A stretch of DNA of 64,000 bases from Ferroplasma sp. (GCF_031200575.1 NZ_CP133597.1:434001-498000); one strand, 5' to 3'; counted from the first letter of the stretch, positions 8,047 through 17,472 are shown. The notes: a model not told the origin generated them from the letters alone. Made by a program: numbers and translations.

Positions 8047-8691
8047 ATGTATTTCCTGACCCTGCATGTAGACGGCGATTGCAGCCTTTCCAAATCTACA
8101 GACAACAACCAGTCAAAAATAATAATATCAAACATTTATAATATATACAATGACCAGAATTCCCTGATAGCATATTCTATAGGGAGCACCATAATGGATA
8201 ACCATAGCATGGATTTCAGGGAAATACACTTTCTCAAAGGTAAGCACGTCAATATGTTTACAGGCACAAAAACAGGGCACAGTATAATGAAGTCCATATT
8301 TGAAACAGGTGGGGTTCCCATGTATCCATTTATTGCCATGAATGGCGGTGAGAGCTATTTTATCATTCATACGAACCGTGAATCTATGATGAATAATATA
8401 CATAGCATAGAAAAATATAACCGGTTAAAATTTTATGATTATATTAAAATTGATTCAGGCGATGGGATAATGGACATATCAAGGCGGCTGAACAGAGAAA
8501 TTAACTTTTTTGACCTGACTGAAACTGAAAAAAAAGTTATACATGAAGCCCTGAATGCCGGTTATCTTGACTGGCCCAGATCAATTAGCCTGGATGAACT
8601 GGCAGAGAAGTTCGCTATCTCAAAGCCAACAGTTTTATTCCATATAAGGAATGCAGAAAGGAAAATTTTATCATGCTTCATTTCAAAATAA
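8047..8691 (+). CDS. HTH_10 (Bat-like) transcriptional regulator
   Basis: The last 60 or so of 214 residues form the HTH_10 domain of the archaeal bacterio-opsin-activator family (LTETEKKVIHEALNAGYLD through SLDELAEKFAISKPTVLFHIRNAERKI), a DNA-binding helix-turn-helix. The N-terminal 150 residues are an unassigned mixed alpha/beta sensor-like region with no obvious cofactor motif. The gene is divergent from the DRE-TIM/CoA-transferase operon, so it is the best candidate for that operon's regulator. It is convergent with the next gene, with only three bases between their ends. Confidence 0.8.
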   Translation: MYFLTLHVDGDCSLSKSTDNNQSKIIISNIYNIYNDQNSLIAYSIGSTIMDNHSMDFREIHFLKGKHVNMFTGTKTGHSIMKSIFETGGVPMYPFIAMNGGESYFIIHTNRESMMNNIHSIEKYNRLKFYDYIKIDSGDGIMDISRRLNREINFFDLTETEKKVIHEALNAGYLDWPRSISLDELAEKFAISKPTVLFHIRNAERKILSCFISK

Positions 8692-8694
8692 ACG

Positions 8695-9468
8695 TTATCC
8701 CTTTTTACGGCCGAATCTTCCATGCATATAACCTCTTAGCCCGTAAAAATTTCTAACCATATAAACCGGTGAAAATAATTCTTTTGCCGTTAGGTGATGC
8801 TTGAAATCTATTTTATTGCTGTACTTCTCCTTAAGCTGCCAGCGGCCATATCCGTTCCAGTATGCCTGCTTTCTGAAATCCCTGAAGGTTTCCCTGGTTT
8901 TGGTGTACACTATGCAATTTTTGCATACAGCATGCCTTGCGCCCTGGCTGATAGCCCTTATATTCAGGTCTATGTCCTCGGCAGTAACAAAATGGCTATC
9001 AAATCCCCCTATTTTATTGAATAAATCCCTGGAATACATTAGATTTGATGATGGCATGGTAACATCAAATCCTTTATAAAATAGCTTAAATCTTTCCATG
9101 GAGTAGTTCATATTCCCGGTGTTTCTTGTAATGCCTGCCACGACATCATAATATCCAGTGTATGCCCTCAGGTTCCTGATCCAGTTTTCCCCGGCAATAG
9201 CATCTCCATCAATAAACGCTACGTAATTGTATTTTGATTTTGAAACGCCGTAATTCCTTCCTGCTCCCCTTGTTGTCCTTTCCCGGTAATATTTGATAAA
9301 ATCATATTTCGCCGAATATTCATTCATAATATCCTGAGTTTTATCAAAGCTCATAGAGTCAACTACTATGACCTCGAAGGGTTGCTCCTGTGGTATCAGG
9401 GATACCATTAAATCCCTAATATTTTTCTCCTCGTTGAGAACGGTGACAACTATTGAAATGCCTTCCAT
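8695..9468 (-). CDS. Family 2 glycosyltransferase
   Basis: The 257-residue protein is a GT-A fold family 2 glycosyltransferase. It opens with ISIVVTVLNEEKNIRDL, then EVIVVDSMSFDKT, and has an IDGDAIAG segment that matches the DXD metal/nucleotide-sugar site. A conserved AEDIDLNIRA region lies near residue 160. There is no clear membrane anchor; it is likely a cytosolic or membrane-associated enzyme that adds sugar to a lipid or surface glycan. The acceptor is unknown. It stands eight bases downstream of the small zinc-protein gene. Confidence 0.85.
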   Translation of the reverse strand: MEGISIVVTVLNEEKNIRDLMVSLIPQEQPFEVIVVDSMSFDKTQDIMNEYSAKYDFIKYYRERTTRGAGRNYGVSKSKYNYVAFIDGDAIAGENWIRNLRAYTGYYDVVAGITRNTGNMNYSMERFKLFYKGFDVTMPSSNLMYSRDLFNKIGGFDSHFVTAEDIDLNIRAISQGARHAVCKNCIVYTKTRETFRDFRKQAYWNGYGRWQLKEKYSNKIDFKHHLTAKELFSPVYMVRNFYGLRGYMHGRFGRKKG

Positions 9469-9475
9469 TTAACTT

Positions 9476-9661
9476 TTACCAGTCCATTCTCTGGGTTTCC
9501 CTTTCCTTTTTTGTATTCTTTTTATACTCCTTGTAATGGGCCTTGCATAAATGTACCTTGGTTTTTTCCTCTTTCAGTGAGAATACCTTCCCGGCCAGGT
9601 CTGCCGGGACCGTTTGAAAACTTTTTTCATTGCATCCAGTAACATCGCATATTTTTTCCAT
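9476..9661 (-). CDS. Small zinc-finger-like protein (61 aa)
   Basis: The product has a CDVTGC pair near the N terminus and a CKAHYKEYKK segment near residue 39. These could bind one zinc as Cys-Cys-Cys-His, in the manner of small archaeal zinc proteins of unknown role. The C-terminal third is very basic (Lys/Arg/Glu). The frame is open upstream to 9724, but the ATG at 9661 is chosen because a TATA box at about 9684-9689 lies 23-28 bases away and the added residues look random. It is placed between gins51 and a glycosyltransferase. Function is not known. Confidence 0.65.
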   Translation of the reverse strand: MEKICDVTGCNEKSFQTVPADLAGKVFSLKEEKTKVHLCKAHYKEYKKNTKKERETQRMDW

Positions 9662-9683
9662 ATAATGACAATATAATATGTGT

Positions 9684-10334
9684 TTATAATTTTTTACCTT
9701 TTGAAATATATGCACAGATACCATGGCTATTCAACATTCTGGCAAAAGAAGGTGAAATATATATTACATCATTTTTGTGCAGATAGTAATCCCCCTCTGG
9801 CTGTGCTATTGGGGGCTGGTCCTTTAAAATTCGCACAGGAATTAGATCTTCTGTGGCCTCATTATTCTCAATCTCTGGCTCAGGTATTTTTCTGGTAGGT
9901 TCCTCTATTTCCTCCTGCAAAGTTTCCTCCTCTTTTTGCTCTTCTACATGCCTGGTTGCACCGATGAAATCGTTGTAATAATTTTTCATCTGTTCATTTA
10001 GTTCCCTCATTATCCCTTTTTCTTCAGGGCTCATATTGTACAGGAATTCCTCTATATCATCGTATACAGAATACTTTGCAATTTTTTCGAATCTGACCTG
10101 GAAAAATGCCTTGAAATTTTTTCTAGCATCGTCCAGAAGTTTTGTTATTTCCATATATTCTGTTATGTCTGTGGATACTACCATTTCTTTTTCTGCATTC
10201 AGCTCAACAAATAATGAATATATATTTTTATAGAAATTCGGCTCTATTTTATTCAGCTTTCTGGATTTTCTCTCAGAAAACAGCATGGATTTTATATCCT
10301 CCAGGAGCTTGTCATATTTGCTAACATCAATCAT
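9684..10334 (-). CDS. gins51: Replication factor GINS subunit Gins51
   Basis: The 216-residue product has a helical N-terminal GINS A-domain (about 1-115) and an acidic linker rich in Glu/Pro. It ends in a small B-domain beginning near PVRILKDQPPI and including YYLHKNDVIYISPSFARML. The A-then-B order is that of Gins51 rather than Gins23. In Thermoplasmatales, Gins51 alone can form the complex, which joins MCM helicase and GAN/RecJ at replication forks. The ATG at 10334 is chosen over 10358 because TTTAAATAG at 10359-10367 is then correctly placed as TATA box. The gene's 3' end is 23 bases from the small zinc-protein gene. Confidence 0.8.
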   Translation of the reverse strand: MIDVSKYDKLLEDIKSMLFSERKSRKLNKIEPNFYKNIYSLFVELNAEKEMVVSTDITEYMEITKLLDDARKNFKAFFQVRFEKIAKYSVYDDIEEFLYNMSPEEKGIMRELNEQMKNYYNDFIGATRHVEEQKEEETLQEEIEEPTRKIPEPEIENNEATEDLIPVRILKDQPPIAQPEGDYYLHKNDVIYISPSFARMLNSHGICAYISKGKKL

Positions 10335-10434
10335 TATGATTGCGAATATCATAGCCATTTAAATAGTTATCAGTGTGTGCTGTATCTGGCTGTGAACGTT
10401 TAAAATACTGTGTTTCTTCATGCAATAGCCACAT

Positions 10435-11265
10435 TCACAGGTTAAAAAATTCCTTTCTGTAAAATCTGTATGGTATTTCCTCAAATATCCTGTGGAATAC
10501 CTCAATATAATTTTCACATGAATTTTTAATCATTTCGCACCTCTTGGGGACAGAATATACTGGTATAACCTTTCCCGGCTTTTCTTTCTGGTCAGTATAA
10601 TCAGTTTCAAGCAGAAAATCCTTTCCGGATTCAAGTGCAGCCCGTACATTATTCCTGGATGCAACCAGTGATTTGAGGATATGCCCGGGATACTCAAGGT
10701 CCACGGAATTTGCATGGTGTTTCATAACCCTGTCAGTGCGGTAATGCCTTTTAATTATGTTTTCAATTTTTGCATAGCCATCTGAAGACATATCCTCTGT
10801 ATGAAGTATCAATGGTATGTCGTAATCATTGCAAACATCCAGTGCATATTCAAGAATTTTGCCAGAATCACCATACACATCCCCGTCCACGGGGAAATGT
10901 GGAAATCCAATTTCTCCCATGGCATCCGCCATGCCATCCCTGATCAACTCCGCCGCCATATCAATCCCAGCCTTCATAGAAGCCACAGGGTCATCTCCTG
11001 AGGAACGGAAGAAAAAATAATCCAGTGGATAAGGCCCAAGTGTAATAACTGTATTAATCCCGGCATGTGAAACCCTGCCGGCCACAGTAATGGTTTCTTT
11101 ATAAATTTCCTCATAATGCCTTTTCGGTGGATATATGTATTCCGGGAAATTGACTATGTTCATGGATGTGCCACCATATCTTTTGAAATCTTCCACGGCA
11201 TCAAGGAAATACCCATTTCTTCTCAAATGGAGGAAGTTATCAAATACCGTTCTGAATATGGCCAT
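10435..11265 (-). CDS. TatD-related metal-dependent hydrolase
   Basis: The 276-residue product looks like an archaeal member of the TatD/amidohydrolase superfamily. The N-terminal DNFLHLRRNG replaces the usual DxHxH metal motif. Further metal-site candidates are MGEIGFPHF near 118-126, LILHTEDMS near 153-161, KHHANS near 183-188 and LETDYTD near 220. Related bacterial TatD proteins are nucleases; the archaeal group is poorly characterised, so the substrate is open. It is a single gene with its own promoter, preceded by an AT-rich gap. Confidence 0.7.
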   Translation of the reverse strand: MAIFRTVFDNFLHLRRNGYFLDAVEDFKRYGGTSMNIVNFPEYIYPPKRHYEEIYKETITVAGRVSHAGINTVITLGPYPLDYFFFRSSGDDPVASMKAGIDMAAELIRDGMADAMGEIGFPHFPVDGDVYGDSGKILEYALDVCNDYDIPLILHTEDMSSDGYAKIENIIKRHYRTDRVMKHHANSVDLEYPGHILKSLVASRNNVRAALESGKDFLLETDYTDQKEKPGKVIPVYSVPKRCEMIKNSCENYIEVFHRIFEEIPYRFYRKEFFNL

Positions 11266-11435
11266 ATATGATAATAAAGTGGATATTATATTTATTATGC
11301 TTTTGATTAATTAACGGCTCTATATTTAATGTTTTTTTCTTTAAACCTTTAAGGGAAAATTTTATAATGAAATGTACATATGCATTTAAAGAAAAGATTA
11401 TAATCTTATGTTATAATTAAGGAAGAGGTGAATAA

Positions 11436-12140
11436 ATGCAACAGGGTCAAATGGCTTATGATAGAGCAATAACAGTATTTTCCCCAGATGGGAGATTATT
11501 TCAGGTTGAGTATGCAAGAGAAGCAGTCAAGAAAGGGTCTACAGCCCTAGGTATAAAATTCAAGGATGGCGTATTGCTTTTATCAGAAAAGAAAGTGAGA
11601 AGCAGACTTGTTGAAAAAAATTCAATGGAAAAAATACAGCTTGTTGATGATAACGTTGCAACTGTAACATCTGGCCTCGTAGCCGATGCAAGAGTGCTTA
11701 TAGATTTTGCGAGAGTTGGTGCACAGCAGGAAAAGGTAACTTATGGCTCACTCACAAATATTGAAAATCTGGTAAAGAAGGTTGCAGACCAGATGCAGCA
11801 GTACACACAGTTTGGCGGTGTAAGGCCTTACGGTGTTTCAATTATATTCGCAGGAACGGACACAATAGGGCCGAGACTCTTTGACTGTGATCCGGCAGGC
11901 ACAATAAACGAATACAAGTCCGTTGCCATTGGTGCAGGAAAGGATGCAGTAACCGATTATATAGAAAAGGAATACAGGGATGACATGTCCCTTGAAGATG
12001 CAGTTAAGCTTGGCATCGCAGCACTTAAATCAGCAGTGGCAGATTCTGAATCTATGAAGGAGCCTGAAATCGCTTCCATAAAAGTGGGCGAGACATTCCA
12101 TATATACACAATTGAGGAAGTCCAGAAATATCTAAGTTGA
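11436..12140 (+). CDS. psmA: 20S proteasome subunit alpha
   Basis: The 234-residue protein is the archaeal proteasome alpha subunit. It forms the outer rings and gate of the 20S particle. The N-terminal signature [23 protein letters not shown] is essentially complete, and the length matches the family. An unusually clear ribosome-binding site, GAGGTGA, precedes the ATG by six bases, so this gene has a leader, unlike many of its neighbours. The beta subunit is not in this window. Confidence 0.97.
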   Translation: MQQGQMAYDRAITVFSPDGRLFQVEYAREAVKKGSTALGIKFKDGVLLLSEKKVRSRLVEKNSMEKIQLVDDNVATVTSGLVADARVLIDFARVGAQQEKVTYGSLTNIENLVKKVADQMQQYTQFGGVRPYGVSIIFAGTDTIGPRLFDCDPAGTINEYKSVAIGAGKDAVTDYIEKEYRDDMSLEDAVKLGIAALKSAVADSESMKEPEIASIKVGETFHIYTIEEVQKYLS

Positions 12141-12239
12141 ATATTATTTTAATTTATAATTCTATTTTTCAGATTTAAGGTAATTTCATATTTTAAAATA
12201 AATAGTTTTATACTTCATTATCATAACATATAGGTTTAA

Positions 12240-13520
12240 ATGATTTCTGTCATTCTTGGTTTGCAGTTTGGTGATGAGGGAAAGGGAAAAATTACAGATT
12301 TTATAAGCAGGGACTATGACGATGTGGTCCGTTTTAACGGTGGCAGCAATGCTGGCCATACTGTTGTGATAAATGGTGAGAAATTCAAATTTCATCTGGT
12401 GCCATCTGGTGCAATGCAGAGCAAAATGGTCATACTGGGAAATGGCATGGTCATTGATCCTGAAGAACTTGTATCTGAGATAGAACTGCTAAAAAAATCG
12501 AAAAAAGATATAGAAATTAAGATAAGTGCAGGGGCACACATAGTGACAAAAATGCATAAGTGCCTTGATAAAAGAGAGGAAGCAGTAAGGTCCAAACTCA
12601 ATATAGGCACAACCTCACAGGGCATTGGTCCAACATATGAGGATAAGTATGCCAGGACAGGGATAAGGCTTATCGACCTTTCAAATAAGGAAATAATATC
12701 AAATAAAATTGAAACCATATTCAATATGAAAAGGGAGCTTTTGAAGGGTAGTGTATACGAAAACCCGGAAGAAAGGAAAAAAATGGTGGAGGACCTCTAT
12801 TCCTATGGCAGTTTAATTCTCAAATACATGGATTACACAGAAAACACAATATACAACCATTACAGATGCGGCAAAAATATCCTTTTCGAGGGTGCACAGG
12901 GTGGAATGCTGGATATCGATTTCGGCATATATCCATTTGTCACATCATCCAACACACTGGCAGGCGCACTGTCCACAGGATCCGGATTTTCTTTTAGAAA
13001 GGTAGATCGCGTAATAGGTGTATTCAAGGCATATACATCCAAGGTAGGATCAGGCCCATTTCCATCGGAAATACTCAACGACAGCACCCTGAGAGACCTT
13101 GGGAGCGAGTATGGAACGACAACAGGTAGGCCAAGAAGGGTTGGATGGCTGGACCTGCCACTCCTGAAGTACACCACAATGGTGAACGATGTTGATTCTC
13201 TTGCAATAACAAAGGTTGACGTTCTTGGACAGCTGAAAACCATAAAGGTTGCAACAAGGTATACTATTGATGGGAATGAAATAGATTATTTCCCTAGGCG
13301 CCTTGAAGATTTCGAAAAGCTCAGGGTCGAGTACAGGGAATTCCCTGGATGGGGTACTATAAAAAATCAGGACGCAATACTTTCAGGCGGATATGAGGAA
13401 CTGCCCGAAAATATGAGAAAATTCCTGGAATTCATAGAGGAAGAAACAGGGAAAAGCATTGATATTGTATCTCTGGGAGAAGACCGTAAAATGACCATTA
13501 CAAAACAAATATTTAATTAA
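12240..13520 (+). CDS. purA: Adenylosuccinate synthetase
   Basis: The 426-residue enzyme makes adenylosuccinate from IMP and aspartate with GTP, the first committed step to AMP. The N-terminal GDEGKGK P-loop, FNGGSNAGHTVV, the TTSQGIGPTYEDKY segment and GTTTGRPRRVGWLD are all present. Length is normal. TTTTATAC near 12206-12213 lies about 30 bases before the ATG and may be the TATA box, giving a very short leader. Confidence 0.97.
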   Translation: MISVILGLQFGDEGKGKITDFISRDYDDVVRFNGGSNAGHTVVINGEKFKFHLVPSGAMQSKMVILGNGMVIDPEELVSEIELLKKSKKDIEIKISAGAHIVTKMHKCLDKREEAVRSKLNIGTTSQGIGPTYEDKYARTGIRLIDLSNKEIISNKIETIFNMKRELLKGSVYENPEERKKMVEDLYSYGSLILKYMDYTENTIYNHYRCGKNILFEGAQGGMLDIDFGIYPFVTSSNTLAGALSTGSGFSFRKVDRVIGVFKAYTSKVGSGPFPSEILNDSTLRDLGSEYGTTTGRPRRVGWLDLPLLKYTTMVNDVDSLAITKVDVLGQLKTIKVATRYTIDGNEIDYFPRRLEDFEKLRVEYREFPGWGTIKNQDAILSGGYEELPENMRKFLEFIEEETGKSIDIVSLGEDRKMTITKQIFN

Positions 13521-13577
13521 TATAATGCAATTATGGCATACAGTTTGAAGGGCATGTTTTTGCTGCTCTTTTCACAT

Positions 13578-13652
13578 GCTCCGATGGTGTAGTCAGGCCA
13601 AGCATTCCGGCCTTTCGAGCCGATGACTCGGGTTCAAATCCCGGTCGGAGCA
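13578..13652 (+). tRNA. tRNA-Glu (anticodon UUC)
   Basis: The acceptor GCTCCGA pairs with TCGGAGC, and the T arm TCGGG-TTCAAAT-CCCGG folds with one G-T pair. The anticodon loop CTTTCGA gives TTC. The outermost anticodon-stem pair (27-43) is a C-A mismatch. No CCA is encoded and there is no intron. Confidence 0.93.
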
Positions 13653-13753
13653 CATTCTGAAGTTATTTCATTTATCCTTTCTTTTGTTTGCTGGCTTAGG
13701 CTAGGTACAGCAGTGTGTAAACGTTTTAAATATATTTAAATATAAAAGTATAC

Positions 13754-13782
13754 TTCACTTTTATCAAGTTTACTTAAGTGAA
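13754..13782 (+). promoter_or_regulatory. Inverted repeat in the promoter of the amino-acid permease
   Basis: TTCACTT at 13754-13760 is repeated inverted as AAGTGAA at 13776-13782, with a 15-base spacer. It lies between the TATA-like TTTAAATATAAAAG (about 13734-13747) and the ATG at 13788. Just upstream is the perfect palindrome AAGTATACTT (13747-13756), and ACTTAAGT lies within the repeat. The position suits a repressor operator. Confidence 0.45.
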
Positions 13783-13787
13783 TATAA

Positions 13788-15179
13788 ATGGTATTTAAAC
13801 TTAATAAAAGCTCAGGCACACTTAAAAGCAATGTGCACAAATTTGCAGACCTGTCAGCACTGTCCACATCCAGTGTCGCCCCAGCCTTCAGCATTGCCGC
13901 TTCCTATGGGGTCATCGCACTTTATCTTGGCTTTTATTCTTTAATGGCAATCATCCTGACCTTTCCCGTGTGGCTGGGAGCAGCCATAATATTCAGAAAA
14001 TTCAACAGGCTGTATCCAAATGCCGGCGCTTCATATCACTGGGGGAGCAGGATTGTTTCAAGAAGATACGGCACAATGCAGGCCTGGATCATTACCCTTG
14101 CATACTTCTTTTCTATTCCACCTATTGTTATACCTGCAGGGGAATACACCGCGGCCCTTCTCTATAATACAGGCATTATAAATTATTCGGCATACAGCAG
14201 CCCGGCCGTTATTTTTATAATAGGCAGCATGTGGATAGGCATTACGCTGCTGGCATCCATTCTGGGTGCAAGGCCAACAGCACGGCTAACAGAAATATTC
14301 CTTATTATTGAACTTTCTATAATTGCCATGTTCATAGTAATAGCCGTTTATTTCCTTCCGGGGCATACTGTAAATAATATATCCTATAGCTGGTTTTTCG
14401 GGTTTAATAAACTTTTTAATGATCCTTACAGATTCATGATAGCATTTCCGGTGATTGCAACAATAATGGATGGCTGGGAAATTGACTCATATGCATCAGA
14501 GGAATCCTTCAACAGGGAGAAATGGCCTGGCACTACAGGCATACTAGGCCTGATTGCAGTGTTCTGTATTTATCTTATAACCATGACATTAATGGATATT
14601 GAAACGCCCATGAGCATGCTCTCTGCAAGTCTGGACCCACTGGCAACGTGGTCAGGGTATATAATACCACATTACTCCTTTATAATGGATATAGCGGTCA
14701 TAGCATCCACTGCCAGTTCATTATGGCTCACAACATATATCCTGAGCAGGGCCTGGTATGCAATGTCAAGGGAAAGGCTTCTTCCACGGCAGTTCGGATA
14801 TCTCAATAAAACAAGGCAGAGTCCCTATGCAAATCTCCTCATGATTGGGGTGGCAGCCGAATCTATAAATGCCGTGATGCTCTTTATGCCGTCAATAGAA
14901 AGCTTCTTCGCAGAGCTACTGTCCATATCAGGCATATTCCTGATGATGGAATTTGGTGTGGATGCATTTACAGGAATATACCTGTATACACACAAATCTA
15001 AAATGCATATGAAACTATTTTACCTGGGGTTATCAATCTTTTCCTTTGCTGGATTCGGGTTAATGATCCTCTTCGGTCTTGTGACAAATACTGAGTTTCT
15101 TTTACTGACGGCAATATTAATAATTCCAGGAATTATGTTGCTGTACAGGGACAAAAAATATAATGGAAATTATGTTTAA
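13788..15179 (+). CDS. APC-superfamily amino-acid permease
   Basis: The 463-residue membrane protein has about 12 hydrophobic segments. It starts with a short hydrophilic stretch followed by ALSTSSVAPAFSIAASYGVIA, which fits the conserved first transmembrane region of amino acid-polyamine-organocation permeases. An invariant-looking WEIDSYASEESFN segment lies after helix 6. It probably imports an amino acid or amine with protons; the substrate cannot be read. Its promoter holds a strong inverted repeat. The gene is convergent with the surface-protein gene, which ends six bases away. Confidence 0.85.
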   Translation: MVFKLNKSSGTLKSNVHKFADLSALSTSSVAPAFSIAASYGVIALYLGFYSLMAIILTFPVWLGAAIIFRKFNRLYPNAGASYHWGSRIVSRRYGTMQAWIITLAYFFSIPPIVIPAGEYTAALLYNTGIINYSAYSSPAVIFIIGSMWIGITLLASILGARPTARLTEIFLIIELSIIAMFIVIAVYFLPGHTVNNISYSWFFGFNKLFNDPYRFMIAFPVIATIMDGWEIDSYASEESFNREKWPGTTGILGLIAVFCIYLITMTLMDIETPMSMLSASLDPLATWSGYIIPHYSFIMDIAVIASTASSLWLTTYILSRAWYAMSRERLLPRQFGYLNKTRQSPYANLLMIGVAAESINAVMLFMPSIESFFAELLSISGIFLMMEFGVDAFTGIYLYTHKSKMHMKLFYLGLSIFSFAGFGLMILFGLVTNTEFLLLTAILIIPGIMLLYRDKKYNGNYV

Positions 15180-15185
15180 AAATTT

Positions 15186-16082
15186 TTATTTGTTTTCATC
15201 CTTCTGATTACTGTTCTCATGCTTAACTGCAGTTGGCTTTGATGGTTTCCTTATGTAGTAATAGTACAGGACTCCTGCCAGTATAACTGCCGCAATAGCT
15301 ATACCCACATATGCTCCGGCATAATCTGTGTGTATCGGAACGGCATTTGTGTCTGCAAGGGTTCCTGTGAATGTAGAGGATGCTGCAGTATATGTTTCAT
15401 TTGCTGAGGTAGTTCCACTGGACACTGAAAAGGAATAATCGTTGATACTGTATGCAAGTATAAGGTCTGTTGAAGGATTTGCGTATATGCTTCCTGTAAT
15501 ATTGCAATATGATGCTGCAGTTTTAGACGTTGCCTTTGTGGTGATTATATGTTCATCTATCACAAACTCCACCGCCTTTACTGCACCGAACGGTGCCTTA
15601 TAATATGGCATACCTACTGCTTTTGTGTAATTTACAGTATAGGGTCTTGGTGTAAAAGAATAAACACCATTTTCCCCGTTTAGATACATAGTAACATTTT
15701 TAGATGTATTGCCTACATATACAGGAACGGCGTATTTTGCATTATTTATTGGCATATCTGTAAAGGCTGTTGTTCCTGTACTTGTGGGTACTGTTATATT
15801 AACAGCTGTACTGTTGGAAGCACTTATAGTAACGTTGTAATAAGACGTGGTTGGCGTGGTTGTAGTATTATCTGTTGTTGTAGCTGTCATTCCATTAATT
15901 ACTGAATATGACTGGCAGTATGTATATCCTGAAGTAGTGAACATGTAATTCATGGAAGATCCTGCAGCCAGATAGGAAGGTGTGGAAGGAGTTGCCGCCG
16001 CTGAAACAGGAATTCCTATCATTATAGCCGCCACAAAAATAGCTGTTAAAATCAAAATGCTTTTTTTATTAATCTTTATCAC
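15186..16082 (-). CDS. Secreted, membrane-anchored Thr/Ser-rich surface protein
   Basis: This protein of about 298 residues has a typical signal peptide: basic KINKK, a hydrophobic stretch, and VSA before AATPS. It has one hydrophobic segment near the C terminus followed by a basic, cytoplasmic-looking tail. Between them lies a Thr/Ser/Asn-rich, probably beta-rich ectodomain with many N-glycosylation-type Asn-X-Ser/Thr sites. It is likely displayed on the outer face of the membrane, as suits a wall-less acidophile. A GTG at 16082 is taken as start, with TTG at 16085 possible. No known domain is recognised. Confidence 0.65.
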   Translation of the reverse strand: MIKINKKSILILTAIFVAAIMIGIPVSAAATPSTPSYLAAGSSMNYMFTTSGYTYCQSYSVINGMTATTTDNTTTTPTTSYYNVTISASNSTAVNITVPTSTGTTAFTDMPINNAKYAVPVYVGNTSKNVTMYLNGENGVYSFTPRPYTVNYTKAVGMPYYKAPFGAVKAVEFVIDEHIITTKATSKTAASYCNITGSIYANPSTDLILAYSINDYSFSVSSGTTSANETYTAASSTFTGTLADTNAVPIHTDYAGAYVGIAIAAVILAGVLYYYYIRKPSKPTAVKHENSNQKDENK

Positions 16083-16285
16083 CAAAAGTTCAACCGCATA
16101 TTATACTTAAATTTTTTCTTTTACCGGTATTTATATATGTATAATTATTCAAATCAATAAAGTTTTTAGATGCATACCATTATTTCCATATGACATATTT
16201 TTATCATAGTCTGGACTACCTAAAGCCTACGATAAACTGCAGATTATATAAGAAAAATAATATCTTTCCGGCATTTGACAAAAAA

Positions 16286-16358
16286 TGGGCCTGGCCGGAT
16301 TTGAACCGGCGATTTCTTCCGTGTGAGGGAAGCGTCATAACCACTGGACCACAAGCCC
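16286..16358 (-). tRNA. tRNA-Val (anticodon CAC)
   Basis: On the minus strand the acceptor GGGCTTG pairs with CAGGCCC (one T-G pair). The anticodon stem CTTCC pairs with GGAAG around CTCACAC, and the T stem GCCGG pairs with CCGGC around TTCAAAT. The anticodon is CAC. No intron or encoded CCA is present. Confidence 0.93.
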
Positions 16359-16392
16359 CTTGCATCCATATGGTATTTTAGTTATTAATTTT

Positions 16393-17472
16393 TTAGGGTT
16401 TAATGGGTAGTGGCGTAAATGTCAGAACAAACATGACAAGTGCAAAGACTGCTATTCCCACATCAAACTTTGATATTTTTTCATAGTCATTCAATGCAGG
16501 CGGATGGACCATTCCCATGAATATCACAAACAGTGCAAGGAAAAACCAACCTATGTAATGGAATGCAATGGTAAGGTATAGCAAAAATCCTATGAATATA
16601 TAACCTATTATGTATGATTTTGGTCCTAGTATCCCCCTTGCAATATGGCCACCATCCAGCTGCCCAGCCGGTATGAGATTCATCGCAGTGGCGAACATTC
16701 CAACCCACACAGCAAATACCATGGGAAATACCGGAACATTTGATGGTTCTACAATGCCGAAAATATGGTATATTTCAGGATAGTTAAGCACAAATGGTAT
16801 ATAATTTCCTATGGGCTTGAATATGTGCTCGAAATACTGTGCCAGAAACATTAGTGGAACAGCTGCAACAAATCCAGCTATGGGGCCTGCTGCACCTATC
16901 TCTGCCATAGCCCTCCTGGTGGGAACAGGATCACGTAATGATACAAATGCCCCGAATGTGCCTATAAGATAGGGAAAAGGTATGAAAAACGGAAGTGATG
17001 CATTCACGCTGTATTTTCTCGCAACTATATAATGGGCAGTTTCATGTATTCCAAGGATAAACATAAGCGGCAGCGAAAAGAATATAAATCCATAGAGCAG
17101 TTTGTATTCCTCGGCAAAGGGGCCAGGATGCACAAAGCTGCTTGCATATATTGAACCAACGTATATTGTTGATGCCAGGGTAAGTACCAGCATTACCAGA
17201 TTAACCCTGTTGCTTCTATAGGATGATTTTGGCCTTATGCCCACCTCTACATAATGTTCCGTATCCAGAACAAGAAATGGGATATAACCCTCAGGAACAA
17301 GGACTTTCCGGAGATCATCAAACTGCTGGTTTATATCCGGGTTGTCACTGTCAAAAAAGAGGAATTTTATGCTTGCAGGATTGGCTATAACTTCATATGT
17401 GTTAATTTTGGATTTTACGGTTTCAATGACCCCCTTCATATTCTCGTTTTCAATCTTTACACTCTGAAGCAT
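16393..17472 (-). CDS. Site-2 protease family intramembrane metalloprotease (M50)
   Basis: The 359-residue protein has a soluble N-terminal region of about 120 residues followed by several membrane segments. The zinc-binding HETAH lies in LGIHETAHYIVARK. The second catalytic motif, NLIPAGQLDGGHI, supplies the third metal ligand (Asp). These are the hallmarks of site-2 proteases, which cut membrane proteins within the bilayer, often in regulation. Its substrate is unknown. It lies 34 bases downstream of tRNA-Val on the same strand. Confidence 0.88.
   Translation of the reverse strand: MLQSVKIENENMKGVIETVKSKINTYEVIANPASIKFLFFDSDNPDINQQFDDLRKVLVPEGYIPFLVLDTEHYVEVGIRPKSSYRSNRVNLVMLVLTLASTIYVGSIYASSFVHPGPFAEEYKLLYGFIFFSLPLMFILGIHETAHYIVARKYSVNASLPFFIPFPYLIGTFGAFVSLRDPVPTRRAMAEIGAAGPIAGFVAAVPLMFLAQYFEHIFKPIGNYIPFVLNYPEIYHIFGIVEPSNVPVFPMVFAVWVGMFATAMNLIPAGQLDGGHIARGILGPKSYIIGYIFIGFLLYLTIAFHYIGWFFLALFVIFMGMVHPPALNDYEKISKFDVGIAVFALVMFVLTFTPLPIKP

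Noticed and set aside
16190-16381. 63-codon plus-strand open frame
   Set aside because: Its second half is the complement of tRNA-Val; such frames are common artefacts.
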